A DNA stretch of 64,000 nucleotides from Verrucomicrobiota bacterium (GCA_016200005.1 JACQFP010000003.1:1-64000); one strand, 5' to 3'; numbered from the stretch's first letter, positions 9,225 through 17,101 are shown. Numbers and translations: made by a program. Notes: generated by a model from the letters alone, not told the origin.

Positions 9225-9782
9225 GTGAGAATTCTTGTTGCCATCACAGGGGCCAGCGGCGCGCTTTACGCGCAGCGCCTGCTGGATAATCTCGATCCAC
9301 GCCAACACGAACTGCACGTCGTCATGAGCAACTACGCGCACCAGGTCATTGCCGAGGAGCTGCCCGAGGGCTTGCGCCTGGCGGAAGGCGTCAAATCGCA
9401 CAGTTTGAAAAGCATGAACGCCCCCTTCGCCAGCGGTTCGAATCCGCCGGATGCGATGGTCGTGATCCCCTGCACCATGGGAACACTGGGCCGCATCGCG
9501 CATGGTTACAGCGAGGACGTGTTGCTGCGCGCCGCCGACGTGGTGTTGAAGGAAAAAAAGAAACTCATCCTCGTCCCGCGCGAAACGCCGCTCAGTCTGG
9601 TTCACGTGAAAAATTTTGAACTGCTCCTGCTGGCGGGCGCCACGCTGATTCCCGCAAATCCTAGTTTTTATTCCGGCGCCAAGACGATTACCGATCTGGC
9701 CGACACGGTCGTCGCCCGCGTGCTGGACCATCTCGGCGTGTCGAACCAACTCGCGCCGCGCTGGGCGGAAGAGAAGGACTAA
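9225..9782 (+). CDS. ubiX: Flavin prenyltransferase UbiX
   Basis: A 185-residue protein of the UbiX/Pad1 family. It uses dimethylallyl phosphate to prenylate FMN, making the cofactor of UbiD-type decarboxylases. Motifs seen: 'ITGASGALYAQRL' at the N-terminus (phosphate/FMN loop), 'VIPCTMGTLGRIAHG' and 'LVPRETPLSLVH'. The start is GTG at 9225, because the family begins M-R-I-L-V-A-I-T-G-A-S-G and no ATG fits. The neighbouring mqnP and mqnE suggest it serves the UbiD-like decarboxylase of the futalosine route to menaquinone; no UbiD homologue is in this window. Confidence 0.92.
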   Translation: MRILVAITGASGALYAQRLLDNLDPRQHELHVVMSNYAHQVIAEELPEGLRLAEGVKSHSLKSMNAPFASGSNPPDAMVVIPCTMGTLGRIAHGYSEDVLLRAADVVLKEKKKLILVPRETPLSLVHVKNFELLLLAGATLIPANPSFYSGAKTITDLADTVVARVLDHLGVSNQLAPRWAEEKD

Positions 9783-9920
9783 CCGCCGATGAACGCAGAT
9801 AAACGCAGATGGTGCATTTGGCACTCCGGCAAGTTCAGATTGACGCGCTCCATTCAGAGCGATGACCTGCCGAATCTGGTCGTTTCTTATCTGCGTTCAT
9901 CTGCGTTCATCTGCGGTTAA
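9783..9920. repeat. Inverted pair of GATGAACGCAGAT repeats between ubiX and mqnP
   Basis: Just after the ubiX stop, the unit GATGAACGCAGATAAACGCA begins. Just before mqnP, the same unit appears on the other strand (GCGTTCATCTGCGTTCATCT). The two arms, about 30 bp each, face each other across about 75 bp. The short tandem period resembles the ACGGATGAC repeats (family B) further along, with a different core. No gene is seen in this spacer. Confidence 0.75.
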
Positions 9921-9922
9921 AA

Positions 9923-10819
9923 ATGCTCTCCGCTGTTCAAAAGTGGGCCTCGTTCGTGCGTTTCTCGCATACAGTCTTCGCGCTGCCGTTCGCGCTGGCG
10001 GCGATGCTTGTTGCTGCGCGGGAAAACCGCGGCTGGCCAGGCTGGCGAATTTTTCTTTTGATCCTCGCCGCGATGGTGTGTGCGCGAACCTGCGCAATGG
10101 CGTTCAACCGCATCGTGGATCGAAAATTTGACGCACAGAATCCGCGCACGGCCAAACGTCATTTGCCCGCCGGCCAAATCTCACTCGTTAGCGCGATTCT
10201 GCTTTGTGGGTTGTCCGGTGCCGGATTCATCACGACGACTTTTTTCCTGAACCCGCTTTGTTTTTACCTCTCGCCCGTCGCCCTGCTGGTCATTTGTTTC
10301 TATTCGCTCACAAAACGGTTCACGGATTACACGCATGTTTATCTCGGCCTTGCCTTGGCGTTGGCGCCGGTGGGTGCGTGGCTCGCTGTGAAGGGCACGA
10401 ATGTTAATGCCGTGGATATTGCACGGATGGCCACACTCGCTGTGGCAGTGGTGCTGTGGCTGGTCGGATTCGACATCATCTACGCGCTGCCAGATTACGA
10501 GTTCGACAAGTCGCACGGCCTGCACTCCCTGGTGGTGGCGTGGGGACCCAAGAACGCGCTGCAAGCGGCGTTCCTGGCGCACATGCTCATGTGCGGGCTG
10601 CTGTTCGTCTTCGGATTTCTCTGCCGCTTCCGCATCGCCTACACCATCGGCTGGCTCATCATCGTCGGCTGCCTCGTGCTGGAACATTGGATTGCGAAGC
10701 GACGCAGCCTGAACTGGATCAACGTCGCCTTCTTCCGGTTGAACGCCATCGTGAGCGCGGTCTTCCTCGTCGTTGTGGCGGCGGAAGTGATTTTCAAGGG
10801 CGGGTTCAAGCTGCGGTAA
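9923..10819 (+). CDS. mqnP: UbiA-family polyprenyltransferase, menaquinone type (MqnP)
   Basis: A 298-residue integral membrane prenyltransferase with about eight to nine hydrophobic segments. The first Asp-rich motif is 'NRIVDRKFDAQNPRT' and the second 'ALPDYEFDKSHGLHS', the paired metal-pyrophosphate sites of UbiA enzymes. It would attach a polyprenyl chain to the aromatic ring. Genes for UbiX, this enzyme and MqnE lie together, which points to MqnP of the futalosine pathway rather than ubiquinone synthesis. The 3' end (FFRLNAIVSAVFL...GFKLR) occurs again as a remnant at 11518-11622, beyond a toxin-antitoxin module. Confidence 0.88.
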   Translation: MLSAVQKWASFVRFSHTVFALPFALAAMLVAARENRGWPGWRIFLLILAAMVCARTCAMAFNRIVDRKFDAQNPRTAKRHLPAGQISLVSAILLCGLSGAGFITTTFFLNPLCFYLSPVALLVICFYSLTKRFTDYTHVYLGLALALAPVGAWLAVKGTNVNAVDIARMATLAVAVVLWLVGFDIIYALPDYEFDKSHGLHSLVVAWGPKNALQAAFLAHMLMCGLLFVFGFLCRFRIAYTIGWLIIVGCLVLEHWIAKRRSLNWINVAFFRLNAIVSAVFLVVVAAEVIFKGGFKLR

Positions 10820-10860
10820 ACCGTCTTGCCAATGAATGGCAATAGATATACACTGCCGTT

Positions 10861-11124
10861 ATGAAAATGGACACTATGAACATTTCGCTGCCCAAGCACA
10901 TGTCCGAATTCGTCCGGCAGAATGTCGAGCGTGATTATGGCAACGCGAGCGAATACTTCCGCGATTTGGTGCGTGAAAAAATGAAGCGCGAGATTGAAGC
11001 CGACCTGAAATTTTTGGAATCCACCGGCAAAGGCGCGCTGCCCGGACCGAGCGAGGCGCAAATTGAAAAAGTTGTGGCCCTGCAAAAGAAACTGCGGAAG
11101 GAGCGCAATGCGCGTCGTTCTTGA
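10861..11124 (+). CDS. TA module 1: ParD-like antitoxin
   Basis: An 87-residue protein starting 'MDTMNISLPKHMSEFV', the ribbon-helix-helix start of ParD/CC2985-type antitoxins, which bind their own promoter as dimers. 'GNASEYFRDLVREKM' continues the DNA-binding fold. The charged C-terminal half would wrap the toxin. The gene overlaps the downstream PIN toxin by 17 bp, as expected for a translationally coupled pair. ATG at 10861 is used; an ATG three codons later is possible. Confidence 0.85.
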   Translation: MKMDTMNISLPKHMSEFVRQNVERDYGNASEYFRDLVREKMKREIEADLKFLESTGKGALPGPSEAQIEKVVALQKKLRKERNARRS

Positions 11125-11515
11125 CGCCAATGTGGTTGCCTCGGCGGTTTGCTGGAGTGGCGAAGCGTATCGCTGCTTTGTAAAATTGGCGCGCCGACAA
11201 TTTTTCGCCTATGGATCGGCTGAAACATTGCGGGAAGCCGAGGATGTCTCTTCGCATTTGGTTTGGGAGGAACGACCGAAACATAATGCCGCCGCGCGAC
11301 TGAACTGGTATTTGGAGAAAATAAAAATGGTCGAACCCGCACCATTGGGCAAACCGCGCAGCCGTGATGCGAAGGACGATTCCTATCTGGCCGTTGCCAT
11401 CGCCGCGCGGGCAAATTTTATCGTGAGCTACGACAAGGATTTGCTGGTCTTGAAAAAACCGTTCGGAATTGAAATCATTCGCCCGGCGCAGTTTTTGAGG
11501 CTGGTCAAAGGATGA
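11108..11515 (+). CDS. TA module 1: PIN-domain toxin ribonuclease
   Basis: A 135-residue PIN-domain protein of the COG1569 type. Acidic residues expected at the metal site are visible: 'VVLDANVVASA' at the N-terminus, 'ETLREAED' in the middle, 'SRDAKDDSYLA' and 'VSYDKDLL' near the end. Such toxins cut RNA when freed from the antitoxin. The start is ATG 11108, inside the antitoxin's last codons; the upstream-extended frame is only antitoxin sequence in another frame. The pair lies between the intact mqnP end and a second mqnP end. Confidence 0.85.
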   Translation: MRVVLDANVVASAVCWSGEAYRCFVKLARRQFFAYGSAETLREAEDVSSHLVWEERPKHNAAARLNWYLEKIKMVEPAPLGKPRSRDAKDDSYLAVAIAARANFIVSYDKDLLVLKKPFGIEIIRPAQFLRLVKG

Positions 11516-11517
11516 AT

Positions 11518-11622
11518 TGAATCAGATTAATTTTCTTCCGCCTCAACGCAATCGTGAGCGCGGTGTTTCTCGTCATCGTGGCCGCGGAGGCAATGTTTTC
11601 ACGCGGGTTCAAACTGCGGTAA
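11518..11622 (+). pseudogene. mqnP 3'-end remnant
   Basis: In one frame this stretch reads 'FFRLNAIVSAVFLVIVAAE' then '...RGFKLR' and stop, matching the last 29 or so residues of mqnP at 10733-10819. An in-frame TGA precedes it, so no product is made. The protein match is closer than the DNA match: many differences are third-position or conservative. This suggests the fragment came from another functional mqnP allele rather than from decay of a local copy. Confidence 0.85.
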
Positions 11623-11642
11623 GAGTGCGTAAAAAATTCCCC

Positions 11643-11671
11643 TTGACAAGCATTGCACTGTGAGGCATAAC
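11643..11671 (+). promoter_or_regulatory. Sigma70-like promoter of the PadR gene, probably leaderless
   Basis: TTGACA at 11643-11648 (full match to the -35 consensus), a 17-base spacer and CATAAC at 11666-11671 as a weaker -10. The ATG of the PadR gene at 11678 lies 7 bases after the -10, about where transcription would start, and no ribosome-binding site fits between. A leaderless transcript is inferred. Confidence 0.6.
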
Positions 11672-11677
11672 TCTGCC

Positions 11678-12016
11678 ATGCTTTCAAAAGAACTCGTCGC
11701 CGCCTCGACCGTGCCGCTGGTGTTGTCCGTGTTGACAGGCGGTGAGAACTACGGCTACGCGCTCATTCAGAGCGTGCGGGCATTGTCCGGCGGCAAGATC
11801 GAATGGACGGAAGGGATGCTTTACCCGGTGCTGCATTGGATGGAGAAGCAAGACTTGATTGAAGCCGAATGGCGCGAAGCCGAGACCGGCCGGAAGCGGA
11901 AATATTACCGGCTGCGCAAGGAAGGCCGTAAGGCGCTCCGGGAGGAGAAAGAGCAATGGTTAACCGTTCACGAAACCCTCGCAACTTTATGGAAAACGTC
12001 TCTCAGTTTGACCTAA
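11678..12016 (+). CDS. PadR-family transcriptional regulator
   Basis: A 112-residue winged-helix regulator of the short PadR type: 'LSVLTGGENYGYALIQSV', 'WTEGMLYPVLHWMEKQDLIEAEW' (shown here only as the family's Y-P-x-L helix-wing), and 'RKRKYYRLRKEGRKAL'. PadR proteins repress neighbouring transporter or membrane-protein genes and respond to small molecules. ATG 11678 is preferred because the family starts with a short helix ('MLSKELVAAS'); the frame is open to 11660. The 3' end overlaps the next gene by 28 bp, the usual PadR plus membrane-partner arrangement. Confidence 0.85.
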   Translation: MLSKELVAASTVPLVLSVLTGGENYGYALIQSVRALSGGKIEWTEGMLYPVLHWMEKQDLIEAEWREAETGRKRKYYRLRKEGRKALREEKEQWLTVHETLATLWKTSLSLT

Positions 12017-12603
12017 ACACGGCGCTTCGGCGCTGGCTGGAACTTCTCCGCCAATCACCACAAGTGAAGGCTGAGAATCTACAGGAGTTGGAGTCGCACG
12101 TCCGTGACTCGGTGGTGCAATTGCAAAGCAAGGGATTGTCGTCAGAGGAATCGTTTCTCATCGCGACGCACCGCGCCGGCAGCCCGGAAAAACTTGAACC
12201 CGAGTTCGCCAAAGTGAATCGGAATCCGTGGAACATGATCGTTCACGGATTGATTCTTGTTTTCTTCAGCGTTGTCTGCTGGTTCCTCTGGGGAACGCTC
12301 CACCTCCCGCAGATGACGCAAGGAATGTTGGCGAGACTTGGCGCGGTCGACCAGGCCACCGGTTATGGAGCATTGCCAGCCTTCACGCGGATGATGATGG
12401 GGCTTGGCAATTTGATGTTCGTGCCGCCACTGCTGGCTTTCATTTACTGCCTTTACGTTTGGTTCCAAAAATCCAGCGTAAAAAGTTCCTGGATGGGATT
12501 CTTCGCCTCCACGACGGCGGTCTTGATTTTCATCACGCTCCCAACGTTGATCGCGGTGGTGTTGCCGCTGATTGATTTGCTGAACCATCTTCCGGCGAAG
12601 TAA
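11989..12603 (+). CDS. Membrane protein with permease-prefix/DUF1700-like N-terminus, PadR partner
   Basis: A 204-residue protein. Residues 1-75 form a soluble helical domain ('RWLELLRQSP', 'ELESHVRDSV', 'GLSSEESFLIATHRAGSP') of the kind found N-terminal to permeases and in PadR-linked DUF1700 proteins. Three hydrophobic segments follow (about 85-105, 135-160 and 170-195). It starts inside the PadR gene (ATG 11989) and is probably cotranscribed and repressed by it. The function is unknown. Confidence 0.7.
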   Translation: MENVSQFDLNTALRRWLELLRQSPQVKAENLQELESHVRDSVVQLQSKGLSSEESFLIATHRAGSPEKLEPEFAKVNRNPWNMIVHGLILVFFSVVCWFLWGTLHLPQMTQGMLARLGAVDQATGYGALPAFTRMMMGLGNLMFVPPLLAFIYCLYVWFQKSSVKSSWMGFFASTTAVLIFITLPTLIAVVLPLIDLLNHLPAK

Positions 12604-12618
12604 TCCCCGTCTATTGGG

Positions 12619-12740
12619 AACGCGCTTTCCCTGCGACGCCGCATATGCTAACATTGGCGGCGTGACTTTCTTCGTTCAACGCAGCGAATTGCGCGACCTC
12701 TACAACAAGGTCGTGCGGGGGGAACGCTTGCCGTTTCGAG
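12619..12740 (+). pseudogene. mqnE 5'-end remnant upstream of TA module 2
   Basis: From GTG 12662 the frame reads 'FFVQRSELRDLYNKVVRGER', matching the mqnE N-terminus 'FFVQRSKLRDLYDKAAAGER' at 13536. Similarity also extends about 40 bases upstream of the start codon in both places. After about 23 codons the match ends and TA module 2 begins. It is a truncated copy of the mqnE start and translation-initiation region, not a gene. Confidence 0.82.
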
Positions 12741-12762
12741 CCGTGACTGTTACGGTAAAGCG

Positions 12763-13008
12763 ATGAAGATCGAAGTTCAGGATGAGGTGTTGCGCGGCTT
12801 GGAATTGACCGAGTCGCAGGCCTTGGTCGATCTGGCCGTGGGTCTTTTCACTGAGCGGCGCGCCACGCTGGGCCGCGCGGCGGAAATTGCGCGCCTGACG
12901 CAACTGGATTTCCAGCGGGAACTAGGACGGCGTGGCATCGCCCTTCACTACGACGTGGAGGATTTGCAGGCTGACCTGCGCACGCTGGCCGCGCTCCGCG
13001 AGAAATGA
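12763..13008 (+). CDS. TA module 2: UPF0175-type antitoxin
   Basis: An 81-residue protein with 'ALVDLAVGLFTERRATLGRAAEIA' (only its pattern is meant: a helical A-x-G-L-F...G-x-A-A-x-x-A core) and 'FQRELGRRGI', followed by 'LHYDVEDLQADL'. This is the layout of UPF0175 antitoxins, which pair with DUF3368 toxins. It overlaps the next gene by 4 bp (ATGA). Confidence 0.8.
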   Translation: MKIEVQDEVLRGLELTESQALVDLAVGLFTERRATLGRAAEIARLTQLDFQRELGRRGIALHYDVEDLQADLRTLAALREK

Positions 13009-13466
13009 TCGTTGTCAGCGACACGTCGGTTGTCACATCGTTGATCCACATCGGGCAGATAGCTTTATTGCAGAAGCTTCATGGAGTGGTGTTGATCCCG
13101 CAGGCAGTGCATCGAGAATTGCTTCGCACCCACGCAGACATTCCCGGCTTTCTGAATGTGCGGCAGGTTGTGGATGCCACGATGGTGGCACGCTTGGAGG
13201 CCGAGTTGGACTTGGGCGAAGCCGAAGCCATCGTGCTCGCCAAAGAAAGCCATGCCGACCTCCTCCTGATCGACGAAAAACTGGGGCGTCTGGTCGCGAT
13301 GCGCGAAGGCGTCCGGGTTGTCGGGTTGATGGGCTTGACCGTCGAAGCGAAGCGGCGCGGGCTGATTGATTCAGTGAGAGAACTTGTGCAACGGCTCGAG
13401 GCAGAAGCCGGATTTCGAGTGTCTGATTCTGTAAAGGACGAGGCGTTCCGCCTGGCCGGAGAGTGA
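13005..13466 (+). CDS. TA module 2: DUF3368 PIN-like toxin
   Basis: A 153-residue DUF3368/PIN-like protein: 'VVSDTSVVTSL' with the first acidic residue, 'LIPQAVHREL', 'LDLGEAEAIVLA', 'DLLLIDEKLGR' and 'VVGLMGLTVEAKRRG', the order usual for this family. It is a probable RNA-cutting toxin held by the UPF0175 antitoxin encoded immediately upstream. The stop lies 69 bp before mqnE, so the module separates the mqnE start from an older partial mqnE start. Confidence 0.83.
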   Translation: MIVVSDTSVVTSLIHIGQIALLQKLHGVVLIPQAVHRELLRTHADIPGFLNVRQVVDATMVARLEAELDLGEAEAIVLAKESHADLLLIDEKLGRLVAMREGVRVVGLMGLTVEAKRRGLIDSVRELVQRLEAEAGFRVSDSVKDEAFRLAGE

Positions 13467-13535
13467 GTCAGTCTGCGCAATTCGCCAAATGCAAACCTGC
13501 TTTCCCACCTGCGCCGCTTCTGCTAATCCTTTCTC

Positions 13536-14846
13536 GTGAACTTCTTCGTTCAACGCAGCAAACTGCGCGACCTCTACGACAAGGCGGCCGCCGGCGAACG
13601 CATTTCCGAGGCCGACGCACTGCGGTTGTTTGATTCGAAGGACCTGAACGCGCTCGGTGCCATCGCCGATCTAGCGCGGCAGAAGAAGGTCGGCAATCGC
13701 GCCAGCTACATCATCAATCGCTACCTCAACTACTCGAACTACTGCATCCTCTCCTGCCAGTTCTGCTCGTTCGCGCGCAAGAAACGCGACGCAGACGGCT
13801 TCGAGTTGACGATCCCGCAGATGGTCGAGAAGGCGCGCGAGGCGCTCAAGCTCGGCGTCACGGAACTGCACATTGTCGGCGGCCTGCACCCCTCGCTGCC
13901 GTTCAGTTACTACGTAGATATGCTGAAGGCGTTGAGCGCACTGAATACTGGTAGCAGCCGACGTGAGGAGGCTCAAACTGAATCCTCTCAACCCTCAACC
14001 CTCAACTCTCAACCGGAAAGTCAGAGCCGACTCACGTCGGCTGCTACGCCGAAGCTGCAATTGAAATGCTTCACCGCCATTGAAATCCTCCACCTCGCGT
14101 GGCTCGCGAAGAAAACGGTCGAGCAAACGTTGATTGAATTGAAGGATGCCGGCCTTGATTCCCTCACCGGCGGCGGCGCGGAAATTTTTCGCAAGGAAGT
14201 CCGCAGCGCCATCGCCAGGGGCAAGGAATCCGCCGAGGAATATCTGGACGTTCACCGAACCTGGCATCGCCTCGGCGGACGCAGCACCTGCACGATGCTG
14301 TTCGGCCACGTCGAATCGCTCGCCGACCGCGTGGATCATCTGCGGCAATTGCGCGCGTTGCAGGACGAGACGCGCGGGTTCGTCGGCTTCGTGCCGCTGC
14401 CGTATCAGCCGGAGAACAACGACATCCCGGTGAAGACGCCGCCCACGGGTTTCGACGCGTTGCGCACCATCGCCGTGAGCCGCATCTACCTCGACAACTT
14501 CGATCACATCACCGCCTACTGGGTGGGCCTGGGGCTGAAGCTGGCGCAAGTGGCGTTGAGCTACGGCGCGGACGATCTGCACGGGACGATCATCGAGGAA
14601 CACATCTTCCGAATGGCTGGGGCGAATCCGCCGCAACTCCGCCAGCGCGAGCACGCGACGGAGTCGGTGTTGCACCAAGTTCAAGCCGAAATGATCAAAG
14701 CCATCCGCGAAGCCGGCCGCACGCCGGTGCAACGGAATACGTATTACGAACCGATTCGCGTTCTGGCTGACGCGCCCGCAGCGAATGAAGCTGAACCGCC
14801 GTCGGGCAAATCCAAAGTGTTGGAGGATAATTTGGCGACGGCGTAG
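13536..14846 (+). CDS. mqnE: Aminodeoxyfutalosine synthase MqnE (radical SAM) with 34-codon repeat insertion
   Basis: The radical SAM enzyme that joins SAM to the chorismate-derived enolpyruvate benzoate in futalosine-type menaquinone synthesis. The cluster motif is C70-x3-C74-x2-C77 ('NYCILSCQFCSF'); 'LHIVGGLHPSLPFSYY', 'FTAIEIL', 'LTGGGAEIF' and 'TMLFGHVES' follow. The start is GTG 13536. At 436 residues it is longer than the usual 370-400. The excess is residues 138-171, encoded by a palindromic repeat at 13947-14048 inserted between 'LSALN' and 'PKLQLKCF'. It is exactly 102 bp, so the frame is kept. Fragments of this gene occur at 12619, 18452 and 19341. Confidence 0.92.
   Translation: MNFFVQRSKLRDLYDKAAAGERISEADALRLFDSKDLNALGAIADLARQKKVGNRASYIINRYLNYSNYCILSCQFCSFARKKRDADGFELTIPQMVEKAREALKLGVTELHIVGGLHPSLPFSYYVDMLKALSALNTGSSRREEAQTESSQPSTLNSQPESQSRLTSAATPKLQLKCFTAIEILHLAWLAKKTVEQTLIELKDAGLDSLTGGGAEIFRKEVRSAIARGKESAEEYLDVHRTWHRLGGRSTCTMLFGHVESLADRVDHLRQLRALQDETRGFVGFVPLPYQPENNDIPVKTPPTGFDALRTIAVSRIYLDNFDHITAYWVGLGLKLAQVALSYGADDLHGTIIEEHIFRMAGANPPQLRQREHATESVLHQVQAEMIKAIREAGRTPVQRNTYYEPIRVLADAPAANEAEPPSGKSKVLEDNLATA
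13947..14048 (+). repeat. Family A palindromic element inserted in frame in mqnE
   Basis: The left arm starts GTAGCAGCCGACGTGAGG (13951) and the right arm ends CTCACGTCGGCTGCTAC, each roughly the reverse complement of the other. The middle is a pyrimidine-rich run of CTCAACC units. The insert adds residues rich in Ser, Gln, Glu and Thr, which probably form a loop. The boundaries follow from rejoining the flanking protein to the expected family sequence. Confidence 0.88.
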
Positions 14847-14857
14847 AAATAACCACC

Positions 14858-15262
14858 ATGAAGCTCATAACTAAGAAGATCGCCACGAATGAATTGTTTC
14901 GCGAACGAGTGCGACACCTTCTCCGCGTCCGGATTCATGCGACGACCTTCCGCAGCCGAAATCCAAATTCGGTGGACCAAGAAGATCGTGTCTCGGATGT
15001 CGAATTCCTCTCAGTTCCTCGCATCACCAAAATCTGCGATCTTGACGCCAGCGAAGTGCAAATTGAGGGAAACATTCTCATTGAACTGACATTGCAGTCG
15101 CAAGTTCACGGTGTCGACGCCGAGGAAACGCTTTTGGACACCTCGGCCAAAACATGCAGGTTCACGTTGGTTATTGCTGGACATGCGCGGACAAACGCTG
15201 AGTTGACAAAATCCGAGATTGAGCGGCTGACAATCGAGGTGCGGCACTTCTCCACCACCTAA
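14858..15262 (+). CDS. Hypothetical protein, first gene of the cargo block
   Basis: A 134-residue soluble protein with no recognised family. The N-terminal third is basic; the rest alternates charged and hydrophobic residues, as in a small beta-rich domain ('EGNILIELTLQSQVHG', 'CRFTLVIAGHAR'). It starts 12 bp after mqnE and 27 bp before the AAA gene, on the same strand. Codon use is AT-richer than in mqnE. It may be the partner of the AAA protein, by position only. Confidence 0.55.
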   Translation: MKLITKKIATNELFRERVRHLLRVRIHATTFRSRNPNSVDQEDRVSDVEFLSVPRITKICDLDASEVQIEGNILIELTLQSQVHGVDAEETLLDTSAKTCRFTLVIAGHARTNAELTKSEIERLTIEVRHFSTT

Positions 15263-15288
15263 ATCTCATGAAGGCCAGTTAGCTCGCT

Positions 15289-17076
15289 ATGGACACTACT
15301 GTTTACTGCGATCAAGGCAAAGAAACACTTAATCGCCTACTCAGACTCTTCCGAAGCGTTATGTCCAAGGAAGAGTTCCAGAAACGCGATGCGGAGCGCC
15401 AATTAACGGAGGTTGCCTCGTGGTTTGTCGCAAAAGTGCTGAAGTCCTACCCAATATCAGATGAAAACAGAATCCAGTTCTGGAGCGCTCTTTTTGGAGG
15501 AGAGCAGCCCTTGATGCAAATCTCCGAAACACTAACCCGTCACGCCGAGTTCGAATCTGCACCGCCTCCGCTACTCAATTTTGGGATCGAACACGACAAA
15601 TTATGCGGGACTCGCGTTTCGGCTACCTTTGTGCAGTTCCTCATGGTACTGGGGTTGTTAGCTACTCTGCTCAACGAGCAAAAACCAAGAACCAATGAGG
15701 AAGGAAATCTGATACTGTCTCCAGCGGAACAGTGGTTCCAAAATTATGTCTTCAGTATGGAGGAGTACTTCAAACAGTTTGGAATTCCGAATCAGGTGGA
15801 CACCTGCTTGGGTGCATTTGGTGAGGACGGAAAAGAAGTGTGCGATTGTATTGGCGACGTCTGCATGGGATGGGCGTTCGATAAGAAAATTGAACACGCG
15901 CTGGACGGGGGCCTAACGATTTATCAGGACACATCTGTTGACGATCAGGCCTTTAACAAGATCAGGGAGTTTTTTCTCAGCAGGAAATTGAATTTTGACG
16001 GCGCGGCACTGAAATTCGCAAAGGAGAATTCCAGATTTCAGCTTATGGTTCCCACAAAGGGGGAGGAAAAAGGCAATCCACACTTTGTTCAGTTCTGGAG
16101 GCAACTATGCAACGAACTGTCCGAACAGGCACTCGCTGGCGAATTGGTTGACTTGCGCTTTTGTGATGTTTTTTGGTCAACAAGGGTCGTCTATGCTGAC
16201 AACAGAAAACACAAATTGCCGACATCTGAACTCTCGCCGCTGCCCACTGTAGGCGACATCGATCAAACATTGCAGGAATTACGTGATATGATTGGTCTCA
16301 ACGGCGTTAAGAGGGAGGTTTTTTCGCTGGTCAACCTGATCAAGGTCCAGAAACTACGCGCAGCCCAAGGACTAAAAGCAACCCCCATTTCCCTTCACCT
16401 TGTTTTTACCGGCAATCCTGGAACTGGAAAGACAACCGTTGCGCGGCTGATAGGTAGAATCTACGCAGCGCTCGGCCTCATATCAAAGGGGCATGTGGTG
16501 GAAGTTGACAGGAGTGGTCTCGTTGCCGGTTATGTCGGGCAAACTGCGCTGAAGGTGCAAGAGGCTGGCCAGCGTGCGCTTGGCGGAATTCTATTTGTAG
16601 ATGAAGCTTACTCCTTGGTGAAGGAGAACGACATCTTCGGCCAAGAGGCGATTGACACCCTTCTGAAGTTCATGGAAGACCACCGAAACGAAATGGTCGT
16701 AATTGTGGCGGGCTATCCGAAATTGATGGACAAGTTCTTGGAATCAAATCCCGGACTAAAATCCCGATTCGCCAGAGTGATCCCGTTCGAGGATTATTCA
16801 GTCGATGATTTGGCGTCGATCTTCGCCCGAATGTGTGAATCCGGCGGGTATATTTATGATGCGGAATTCGAGAAGGCGCTCAGAGAAGCGCTCGGGGAGA
16901 GAACTCAAAGTGAGAACCAATCTTTTGCAAACGCCAGAGGGGCAAGGAATCTTTTTGAAACCCTCCTGCTAGTTCATGCGAACAGAATGGCATCAATTGA
17001 AACACCCAGTAAGGATGATCTGGTTCGGTTTACGTCCGATGATATGATGAAGGTTGAGATAGGCGGAGTGAGCTAA
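15289..17076 (+). CDS. CbbX/SpoVK-type AAA+ ATPase with unknown N-terminal domain
   Basis: A 595-residue protein. Residues 1 to about 330 match nothing I recognise and are mainly helical ('VYCDQGKETLNRLLRLF...'). From about 335 there is a CbbX/SpoVK/EccA-type AAA+ module: 'MIGLNGVKREV', Walker A GNPGTGKTT (375-383), 'AGYVGQTALKV' pore-loop region, Walker B 'ILFVDEAYSL' (about 433), sensor 'VVIVAGYP' and arginine finger 'NPGLKSRFARVI'. Such modules remodel partner proteins in secretion, Rubisco activation or defence. The AT-rich composition and the position between mqnE copies mark it as acquired cargo. Confidence 0.75.
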   Translation: MDTTVYCDQGKETLNRLLRLFRSVMSKEEFQKRDAERQLTEVASWFVAKVLKSYPISDENRIQFWSALFGGEQPLMQISETLTRHAEFESAPPPLLNFGIEHDKLCGTRVSATFVQFLMVLGLLATLLNEQKPRTNEEGNLILSPAEQWFQNYVFSMEEYFKQFGIPNQVDTCLGAFGEDGKEVCDCIGDVCMGWAFDKKIEHALDGGLTIYQDTSVDDQAFNKIREFFLSRKLNFDGAALKFAKENSRFQLMVPTKGEEKGNPHFVQFWRQLCNELSEQALAGELVDLRFCDVFWSTRVVYADNRKHKLPTSELSPLPTVGDIDQTLQELRDMIGLNGVKREVFSLVNLIKVQKLRAAQGLKATPISLHLVFTGNPGTGKTTVARLIGRIYAALGLISKGHVVEVDRSGLVAGYVGQTALKVQEAGQRALGGILFVDEAYSLVKENDIFGQEAIDTLLKFMEDHRNEMVVIVAGYPKLMDKFLESNPGLKSRFARVIPFEDYSVDDLASIFARMCESGGYIYDAEFEKALREALGERTQSENQSFANARGARNLFETLLLVHANRMASIETPSKDDLVRFTSDDMMKVEIGGVS

Positions 17077-17101
17077 TTTGGCCGCGGCGTAAGGCTTCTC
17101 A

